NCBI RefSeq assembly: GCF_000972495.1
Contig: NZ_LATM01000006.1
Span: 62,001 to 126,000, forward strand
DNA: 64,000 bases
Source: Hymenobacter terrenus
GTDB taxonomy: Bacteria; Bacteroidota; Bacteroidia; Cytophagales; Hymenobacteraceae
Direction of reading: 5' to 3'
Shown: positions 57,696 through 64,000 of the stretch, in pieces
How the letters are laid out: each line of letters opens with the position of its first letter
Position numbering within the stretch: the first letter of the stretch is position 1
Notes under the pieces: model-generated
Told to the model about the DNA's origin: nothing
The model's database searches: none
What the model saw: only the letters and a program-made list of their open reading frames with translations
Program-made: the position numbers and the translations under genes

Positions 57696-60600
57696 TCAAG
57701 CAGTTGCAACCTCCAAATGCACGGGCACGGAGTAGTCATCAAATTCGAGCACGGAACCGCCCTTCACGTCGGCCGCAAACGTCAGGGCGAGGGCCTGCGT
57801 TTCGGAGCGGATGTAGTCACCGAACGCGGCCACGGCGGCCGTGAGCTCCGGCTGCTGGTCTGCCAAAGTGACGCGAATTTTGTCCTGTACTTCCAGGCCC
57901 GAGTCTTTGCGCAGGTTCTGCAGGCGGTTCACTAGCTCGCGGGCGAGGCCTTCCTGGCGCAGTTCGTCGGTCAGGGTCACGTCGAGGGCCACGGTCAGGG
58001 GACCGTCGGTGGCCACGAGCCAGCCGGGCAGGTCGTCGGTGCGGATTTCCACATCGTCGGGGGCCAGGGTGATGGGCTGGCCATCGACCTCTACGGCTAG
58101 GCTTCCCTCCTTCTCCAGCTTCGAGATTTCAGCTGCGGTCATCTGCTGAATGCGGGCACCCACGGCCTTCAGGCGCGGACCGTATTGCTGGCCGAGACGC
58201 TTGAAGTTGGGCTTCACCGACTTCACCAGTACGCCGCTTTCATCGTCGAGGAATTCGATGTGCTTCACGTTGATTTCGGCACAAATCAGGTCTTCCACGA
58301 ATCCGACTTGCTCCTTGGTCGAGTCGTTCAGCACCGGCACTAAGATGCGCTGCAGGGGCTGGCGCACCTTCAGCACCGACTTTTTGCGCAGCGAGTGGGC
58401 CAGCGAGCTGATGCGCTGGGCCAGCTCCATGCGTTCCTCCAGCTTGGCGTCGATGCGCGCCGTGTCGGCTTCCACCAACAGCGTGAGGTGTACGGAGGCG
58501 ACTGGCGCGGTCCCGGCAACCTCACCCCCGGCCCCTCTCCCCAGGAGAGGGGAGCCAGCCGTAAAGTTCAGGTTTTGGGGCATGTCCGGTGCCCCCTCTT
58601 TTTTGGAGAGGGGGTCAGGGGGTGAGGTTGACGCCTGCGCCGTCATGTTCTTATACAGCCACTCGCCGAAAAACGGCGCGATGGGCGACATCAGCTGCGC
58701 CACCACCACCAGGCATTCCTGCAGGGTTTCGTAGGCGGCGCGCTTGTCGGCGGTCAGTTCGCCCTTCCAGAAACGGCGGCGCGAGAGGCGCACGTACCAG
58801 TTTGAGAGCTGGTCGGTCACGAAATCCTGGATGGCGCGGGCGGCCTTCGTGGGGTCGTAGCCGTCGAGATGGCCACGCACTTCCACAATCAGCGACTGCA
58901 GCTTGCTCAGAATCCAGCGGTCCAACTCGCTCAAATCCGACTGCGAAATGCGGTCGAATTCGCGGGTCTGAAACTCGTCCAGGTTCGCGTAAAGCGCATA
59001 GAACGAGTACGTATTGAACAGCGTGCCGAAGAAGCGGCGCTGCACCTCCGTCACGCCGGCGGGGTCAAACTTGAGGTTGTCCCACGGTGGCGCATTGGCG
59101 ATGAGGTACCAGCGGGTGGCATCGGGGCCGAACTGCTTGATGGTGGCAAACGGGTCCACGGCGTTGCCGAGGCGCTTGCTCATCTTCTGGCCGTCCTTGG
59201 CGAGCACTAGACCGTTGGCCATCACGTTTTTGAAGGCCACGGAGTCTTCCAGCATCACCGCCAGGGCGTGCAGCGTGAAGAACCAGCCGCGGGTTTGGTC
59301 CACGCCTTCGGCAATGAAATCGGCGGGGAAATTCTTCTGGAATTTCTCGCCGTTTTCGATGGGGTAATGCCACTGCGCGTAGGGCATGGCGCCGCTGTCG
59401 AACCACACGTCGATGAGGTCCGTCTCGCGGTACATGGGAAGGCCGCTGGGCGAAACGAGGAAAATGTCGTCGACGTAGGGCCGGTGCAGGTCCACTTTTT
59501 CGCCGTTGGCGTAGGGGTTGTGGGTCATGACTTCGGCCGCTACGGCCTTGTCAATCTCCGTTTTCAGCTGCTCGATGCTGCCGATGCACAGCTCCTCGGT
59601 GCCGTCCTGCGTGCGCCAAATGGGCAGCGGCGTGCCCCAGTAGCGCGAGCGGCTCAGGTTCCAGTCCACCAGGTTTTCCAGCCAGTTGCCGAAGCGGCCA
59701 CTGCCGGTGCTTTCGGGCTTCCAGTTGATGGTTTTGTTGAGCTCGATGAGCCGGTCCTTCACCGCCGTGGTCTTGATAAACCAAGAGTCGAGCGGGTAGT
59801 AGAGCACGGGCTTGTCGGTGCGCCAGCAGTGCGGGTAGGTGTGCTCGTACTTCTCCACTTTGAAGGCCCGGCTGCGTTCCTTCAGGCGCACGCTGATGTC
59901 CACGTCGAGGGTGCGGTAGTCGGCGGCGGTGTCGTCGTGGCCGTCGTAGTTTTTCACCCAACGGCTGCCAAATTCACCCATTTGGGCTACGTAGCGGCCG
60001 GTGCGGTCCACGATGGGGCTCAGCTTGCCCTGGTCATCCATCACCATGAGCGCGGGGATGTCGTTCTGCTGGGCAACCCGGAAGTCATCGGCGCCAAATG
60101 TGGGCGAGATGTGCACGATGCCGGTGCCGTCCTCCGTGGTCACGAAGTCGCCGGGGATGACGCGGAAAGCGCGCTCCTCCCCTTCAAATGTCGGGAAACC
60201 GTCTTCGCTGCCGAACAACCGCTCGTAGCTGATGCCCACCAGTTCGGCGCCAGTGAATTCACCAACCACTGACCAGTGTAGAACCTTACCGTCTTTTCCA
60301 ACCAACGCTTTTCTAAACTCTTGATTAAGAGTTTCTACTACACTGCCATTCACTTCATGCTTACTGGTTTCTGCACCTATCATTAAGTGACCTGACCCAA
60401 CGCCTATTTCATTACCAGTCCCTTCGATATCAAGATATAAAAAGTAGCGTCTCACCAAATCCTTGGCTAGCACCAGCACCTGCGGCTCGTAGGTGTAGGG
60501 GTTGAAGGTGCGCACCACCGCGTAGCGAATATTCTTGCCCACGGCCAGGCCGGTATTGGCGGGTAGGGTCCAGGGCGTGGTGGTCCAGGCCGTGATGAAC

Positions 60601-61298
60601 ACGGGCAGACCGTCTGCCAAGACAAACAGCTTCTCCGATTTCTCGTCGCGCTTCACCTCAAACTCGGCCACAATGGTCGTGTCCTTCACGTCGCGGTAGG
60701 TGCCGGGCTGGTTCAACTCGTGCGAGCTGAGGCCGGTGCCGGCCGCTGGCGAATACGGCTGAATGGTGTAGCCCTTATACAGCAAGCCCTTGTCGTAAAG
60801 CTTCTTGAGCAGCGCCCAGCAGCTTTCGATGTACTCCGGCTCGAAGGTCACATAGGGGTCATCGAGGTCGACCCAATAGCCCATTTTCTCGGTCAGGTCG
60901 TCCCACTGCGCCTTGAAACGCATGACGGTTTCGCGGCAGCGCTGATTGTACTCCTCAACCGTGATTTTCTTGCCGATGTCCTCCTTCGTGATGCCCAGTT
61001 CCTTCTCCACCTGCAGCTCGATGGGCAGGCCGTGGGTGTCCCAGCCGCCTTTGCGGGGCACTTGCTTGCCCAGCAACGTCTGGTAGCGGCAGAAAATGTC
61101 TTTCACCGTGCGCGCCATCACGTGATGGATGCCGGGGGCGCCATTGGCCGAAGGCGGGCCTTCGTAAAACACGAACGTGGGCTGGCCTTCGCGACTGCTC
61201 ACGCTCTTTTCAAAGATGCCGTGCTCCTTCCACCAGGCGAGGATGTCCTCGCCCACCTGGCCGTAATTGAGCGGCTGCTTGTATTCGGGGTATTTCAT
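57696..61298 (-). CDS. ileS: Isoleucyl-tRNA synthetase with an inserted repeat segment
   Basis: A 1200-residue class I synthetase, longer than usual. The HIGH equivalent is GIHH at residues 56-59 in PSANGAPGIHHVMART, and the KMSKS loop is KMSKRLGN. The CP1 editing domain, helical anticodon-binding domain and C-terminal part follow. Two oddities: an AT-rich stretch in CP1 (60301-60460, about 40% GC), and in the anticodon-binding region a translated inverted-repeat element (58518-58629) between SPIAPFFGEWLYKNMTA and SVHLTLL, adding about 40 residues absent from ordinary IleRS. Being essential, the gene must tolerate the insertion. Confidence 0.95.
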   Translation of the reverse strand: MKYPEYKQPLNYGQVGEDILAWWKEHGIFEKSVSSREGQPTFVFYEGPPSANGAPGIHHVMARTVKDIFCRYQTLLGKQVPRKGGWDTHGLPIELQVEKELGITKEDIGKKITVEEYNQRCRETVMRFKAQWDDLTEKMGYWVDLDDPYVTFEPEYIESCWALLKKLYDKGLLYKGYTIQPYSPAAGTGLSSHELNQPGTYRDVKDTTIVAEFEVKRDEKSEKLFVLADGLPVFITAWTTTPWTLPANTGLAVGKNIRYAVVRTFNPYTYEPQVLVLAKDLVRRYFLYLDIEGTGNEIGVGSGHLMIGAETSKHEVNGSVVETLNQEFRKALVGKDGKVLHWSVVGEFTGAELVGISYERLFGSEDGFPTFEGEERAFRVIPGDFVTTEDGTGIVHISPTFGADDFRVAQQNDIPALMVMDDQGKLSPIVDRTGRYVAQMGEFGSRWVKNYDGHDDTAADYRTLDVDISVRLKERSRAFKVEKYEHTYPHCWRTDKPVLYYPLDSWFIKTTAVKDRLIELNKTINWKPESTGSGRFGNWLENLVDWNLSRSRYWGTPLPIWRTQDGTEELCIGSIEQLKTEIDKAVAAEVMTHNPYANGEKVDLHRPYVDDIFLVSPSGLPMYRETDLIDVWFDSGAMPYAQWHYPIENGEKFQKNFPADFIAEGVDQTRGWFFTLHALAVMLEDSVAFKNVMANGLVLAKDGQKMSKRLGNAVDPFATIKQFGPDATRWYLIANAPPWDNLKFDPAGVTEVQRRFFGTLFNTYSFYALYANLDEFQTREFDRISQSDLSELDRWILSKLQSLIVEVRGHLDGYDPTKAARAIQDFVTDQLSNWYVRLSRRRFWKGELTADKRAAYETLQECLVVVAQLMSPIAPFFGEWLYKNMTAQASTSPPDPLSKKEGAPDMPQNLNFTAGSPLLGRGAGGEVAGTAPVASVHLTLLVEADTARIDAKLEERMELAQRISSLAHSLRKKSVLKVRQPLQRILVPVLNDSTKEQVGFVEDLICAEINVKHIEFLDDESGVLVKSVKPNFKRLGQQYGPRLKAVGARIQQMTAAEISKLEKEGSLAVEVDGQPITLAPDDVEIRTDDLPGWLVATDGPLTVALDVTLTDELRQEGLARELVNRLQNLRKDSGLEVQDKIRVTLADQQPELTAAVAAFGDYIRSETQALALTFAADVKGGSVLEFDDYSVPVHLEVATA
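58518..58629. repeat. Paired inverted repeat inside ileS
   Basis: Left arm 58518-58556 (starting AACCTCACCCCCGGCCCCTC) and right arm 58588-58629. The right arm is identical over all 42 bases to that of the ABC-gene copy, including the preceding GCATGTCC. Translated on the minus strand, it gives [17 protein letters not shown], then GSPLLGRGAGGEV. Confidence 0.92.
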
Positions 61299-61344
61299 GT
61301 AGTGAGTCTGTCTATTCTTTTTAGTCGCCTGCCACGCCCACGCC

Positions 61345-61470
61345 TGTCATGCTGAGCCTGCGAAGCATCTTATCAAGATTGAACGAGTCGTTCTGCGGTG
61401 ATAAGATGCTTCACAGTCTCAGCATGACAGATGGCGCGGGAGAGATGCTTCGGCTGCGCTCAGCATGACG
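61345..61470. repeat. Cluster of three GTCATGCTGAGC repeats
   Basis: TGTCATGCTGAGCCTGCGAA (from 61345) and an inverted copy ending 61429 form a stem; a third, inverted copy is at 61441-61470 (complement of CCGTCATGCTGAGCGCAGCC). They fill the gap between the ileS start and the RND exporter stop. Confidence 0.8.
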
Positions 61471-61502
61471 GTCTTTATTTTTCTACAGGCAATCTGAGGA
61501 TC

Positions 61503-63947
61503 TTAAATCTCATAACTACCAACGTCGCTTTCTTTCTTCATTCGGGCCAAGTTCAACTCCTGGTCGTCGTCCTCTTCATGATATGACTCGTCGTAGTGTC
61601 GGATGAGGGCGTTGTTGTCGATATCGCTGCTCTTGCCGTGCTCAAACGTCACGAGGAGCGAAGGCAACAGAATCAGATTGGAGAAGTTCGTTATCAACAA
61701 CGAAGCCGCCATTAACAATCCCAAGGCCTTCGTCCCACCGAATTCGCTGAAGGCGAAGATGCTAAAACCTACGAACAATACAATGCTCGTGTAAATCATG
61801 CTGGTTCCGGCCTCGCTCAGCGTTACCGATACGGCTTCGCGCACGCGGCCGCCGTTCAGGGCCATTTCCTGGCGGAATTTCGCCAGCAAATGGATGGAGT
61901 TATCCCCATCAATTCCCAATGCAATCACGAAAATCAAAGCTGTACTGGGCTTGAGTGCGATGTTGAAATACCCCATAATGCCAGCCGTGAGAATCAGCGT
62001 CACGGCATTGGGAATGAGGGCGAAAAGCACCGTTTTGAACGAGCGGAAGAGAATGAGCACCACCAAACCCACCAGCCCGAAAGCCATAAACAGGCTGTCG
62101 CGCAGGGTGTGAATGACATATTCGTTGCCCTTGGTGAAGATGATGGTCGTGCCCGTGGGCCGGATATCCATCCCCGTCCCTTTGAAAATGCGATTCATCT
62201 CCGGGATGATTTTCGTGTTCATCAGCGTGTCCAGGTTCTGGGAGCCGATATCCGCGATTTTTAAGCTGATGCGGGCTTTCTGGCCGGTGCTATCGGCGAA
62301 GGAGCGGAGGAGCTTGCCGTTCATGCCGGCGCCGGTAGCATTATCTCTGGAATTAGCCAGAGCACTGAGGATGAAGTTCTTTTCCGAATTATCAGGCAGG
62401 CGGAAAAACTTGGGGTCGCCGTTGTAGAAGGCCTGAGTGCTGGCTTTGAGGAAGGTAACCAGGCTGACGGGTGGTGACAGTTCCGGCTGCGTCCGCAGGA
62501 ACTTCTCGAACTGGTCGATTTTCTCCAGATTTTTGAGCTTCAATAGGCCCTTTTTCTTGTGGGTGTCGACTTCAAATTCCAGCGGCATCACGCCGTTGAA
62601 ATGGCTTTCGAAAAAGGCCAAATCGGCGTTGACGGAGCTTTTCTTGGGCAAGTCATCCACCATGTACGACACGGCATCGATACGCGAAATGCCGATGGCG
62701 GCGCCAGCTACCATCACCAGGGCCGCGATGTAGACGGTGGGCCGGCGGTCGAGCACAAGGTGGTCGAAAAACTCCAGCAACTTGGTGAGCGGCGCGGCAT
62801 CGAGGTGCTCCAGCTGTTTGGGCGTGGGCGGCGGCAAGTAGGTAAACACGGCCGGAATCAAAATGAAGCTGATAACGAAGGCCGCGAAAATGTTGATGGT
62901 AGCCACCAAGCCAAACTGGTAGAGAATGGCGATGTCGGTGAAGGCAAACACGATAAAGCCCACGGCCGTGGTCGTGTTGTTCATCAGCGTCACGAGGCCG
63001 ATTTTGCGGATTACCCGCGTCATGGCCAGCATCTGGTTGCCCGATTTGCGGTAATCGTAGTGGTAGCGCGAAAGCAGGTAGGTGCAGTTCGGGATGCCGA
63101 TAACAATGATGATGCTCGGAATCAGGCCCGTGAGCAGGTTGATTTTAAAGCCCAACAGCACAATCGAGCCAACGCACCAGATAACGGTGACGCCCACCAC
63201 AATGAGCGGAAACACCACCGCCGACCACGTCCGGAAGAACACCAGCAGCGTTACCCCAGTCACCACCATGGCCAGGATGGTGAAGAACTTCATTTCGCCG
63301 GCCACTTTGCTTGTCATGGTGGAGCGCACGTAGGGCAGGCCGGCGTAGTGCAGGCGGATGCCCGTTTTCTGCTCAAACTGCCCGGCAAAGCCCAGAATAT
63401 TGTTCATCACCGCCTGCCGCTTCGATGAATTCAGGTACTTTGGGTCCATGGTCAGGGCTAGCAGTGTGGCCCCCGTGGTGGGACTGATGAGTTGGCCCTT
63501 GTAGAACTCGACGTTGTTCACCACCCGCATCAGGCTGTCGAGCTCTTTTTGGCTGCGCGGTGGCGTTCTGAAAATGGGGGCGGTTTTGAAGCTATTCGTG
63601 GCCGTATCCTTGGTGATATTGAGCAGCTTGCTTACGCTCAGCACGCCATTCACGCCCTGTACTTTGGCAAGGGTATCGGTGAGGATGCGGAATTCATTGA
63701 AGTTGCCCAGCTTATAAACGGAGCTGTCTTGCAGGCCGATAACCAGCACGTTACCATCTTCCCCAAACCGTTGCTTGAACTGTTTGAAGTAAATCATATC
63801 TGGGTCTTTCTCGCTTACGACCTGGGCGAAGTCGTAGGTCATCTCCACGTCCTTGGCCTTCCAGGCCATGAACACGGTGATGACGGCCAGTACCGCAACC
63901 AGCGAGAGGCGAAACCGGATAATAAATAAGGCGAGCTGTTCCCACAT
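61503..63947 (-). CDS. RND superfamily exporter, MMPL/sterol-sensing-domain type
   Basis: An 814-residue, about 12-helix membrane protein with two similar halves. Each half has an N-terminal helix (FIIRFRLSLVAVLAVITVFMA in the first), a large periplasmic loop and a run of five helices with the MMPL/SSD motifs (LLTGLIPSIIIVIGIPNCTYLLSRYH; STALIFVIALGIDGDNSIHLLAKFR). D in GIDGDNS is the proton-relay-type acidic residue. Exporters of this class move hopanoids, lipids or lipopeptides across the inner membrane; the substrate is not evident. The gene is complete and ends 53 bp from the window edge. Confidence 0.9.
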   Translation of the reverse strand: MWEQLALFIIRFRLSLVAVLAVITVFMAWKAKDVEMTYDFAQVVSEKDPDMIYFKQFKQRFGEDGNVLVIGLQDSSVYKLGNFNEFRILTDTLAKVQGVNGVLSVSKLLNITKDTATNSFKTAPIFRTPPRSQKELDSLMRVVNNVEFYKGQLISPTTGATLLALTMDPKYLNSSKRQAVMNNILGFAGQFEQKTGIRLHYAGLPYVRSTMTSKVAGEMKFFTILAMVVTGVTLLVFFRTWSAVVFPLIVVGVTVIWCVGSIVLLGFKINLLTGLIPSIIIVIGIPNCTYLLSRYHYDYRKSGNQMLAMTRVIRKIGLVTLMNNTTTAVGFIVFAFTDIAILYQFGLVATINIFAAFVISFILIPAVFTYLPPPTPKQLEHLDAAPLTKLLEFFDHLVLDRRPTVYIAALVMVAGAAIGISRIDAVSYMVDDLPKKSSVNADLAFFESHFNGVMPLEFEVDTHKKKGLLKLKNLEKIDQFEKFLRTQPELSPPVSLVTFLKASTQAFYNGDPKFFRLPDNSEKNFILSALANSRDNATGAGMNGKLLRSFADSTGQKARISLKIADIGSQNLDTLMNTKIIPEMNRIFKGTGMDIRPTGTTIIFTKGNEYVIHTLRDSLFMAFGLVGLVVLILFRSFKTVLFALIPNAVTLILTAGIMGYFNIALKPSTALIFVIALGIDGDNSIHLLAKFRQEMALNGGRVREAVSVTLSEAGTSMIYTSIVLFVGFSIFAFSEFGGTKALGLLMAASLLITNFSNLILLPSLLVTFEHGKSSDIDNNALIRHYDESYHEEDDDQELNLARMKKESDVGSYEI

Positions 63948-64000
63948 AAATCCTGTAAAAAGGTAAAGTTACGTAAGCGCCCGGCGGCCAACAGAACGGT

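Noticed and set aside
59268..60272. 334-codon plus frame opposite ileS
   Set aside because: It lies within the editing and catalytic parts of ileS; no independent family signal.
1..64000. tRNA, rRNA or CRISPR
   Set aside because: I looked through the gaps for T-loop sequences, rRNA conserved blocks and regularly spaced repeats and found none. A tRNA-scan program could still find one I missed.

Overview
The window looks like a chromosomal segment of a GC-rich Bacteroidota of the Cytophagales, most likely Hymenobacter or a close relative. This is inferred from three things: secreted proteins ending in type IX secretion (T9SS) sorting domains, start codons without Shine-Dalgarno sequences but sometimes preceded by the Bacteroidota -7 element TAnnTTTG, and gene families typical of the phylum (DUF4286, DUF6526, phylum-type AraC regulators, type III pantothenate kinase beside lptC). 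No rRNA, tRNA, CRISPR array, prophage or transposase gene was recognised. Species identity cannot be fixed from the sequence alone. || Layout. 1-3.8 kb: a CDF metal exporter, an MFS carrier and three small proteins on the plus strand. 4-12.3 kb: a T9SS beta-helix protein, a cytoplasmic GDSL esterase, a DUF72 protein, a LURP-one/scramblase-like protein, an RlpA-SPOR protein and a penicillin-acylase-family hydrolase. 12.8-16.2 kb: a minus-strand cluster (AraC regulator, redoxin, beta-barrel-like protein, DoxX, atypical SDR) that reads as one stress or redox module. 16.8-28.8 kb: a triple TonB_C secreted protein, an NlpC/P60 peptidase, a small HExxH protein, a second AraC regulator, an acyl-CoA dehydrogenase, a 1200-residue T9SS subtilase and a second DoxX. 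28.9-44 kb: mostly minus-strand housekeeping genes (recJ, TPR and PPIase envelope proteins, lptC, coaX, an rsuA/rluB-type pseudouridine synthase, a DksA-like protein, ribH, pdhA). 44.1-45.6 kb: recF and a DciA-like DUF721 gene. 46.2-47.4 kb: a canonical parS site, an HTH gene and a long non-coding region. 48.2-64 kb: rhomboid protease, prenyl synthase, RNase R, fused oligopeptide ABC ATPase, two tandem lspA genes, ileS and an RND/MMPL exporter, all on the minus strand. || The most notable structure is a family of paired inverted repeats related to AACCTCACCCCC...CCCCTCTCC. One copy is intergenic, with a terminator in its core. Two copies lie inside open reading frames, in the linker of the ABC ATPase and in ileS, where they are translated in frame as extra segments sharing the peptide [18 protein letters not shown] second repeat family (core GTCATGCTGAGC...GAAGCATCT) brackets a very AT-rich orphan gene at 55.5-56.1 kb and recurs downstream of the RND exporter gene. 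A third signal is an exact 16-base parS at 46196-46211 overlapping the end of an HTH gene. It lies inside a roughly 630-bp stretch holding nine TGTTAC/GTAACA hexamers, next to recF and the DciA-like gene, which suggests an origin-proximal or chromosome-segregation locus. || Long, near-perfect palindromes between converging genes (3.9, 17.9, 21.4 and 48.1 kb) look like bidirectional terminators and are a local signature. Start codons were often moved inward from the longest open frame on the basis of signal peptides, family alignment or -7 elements, and this is stated gene by gene.
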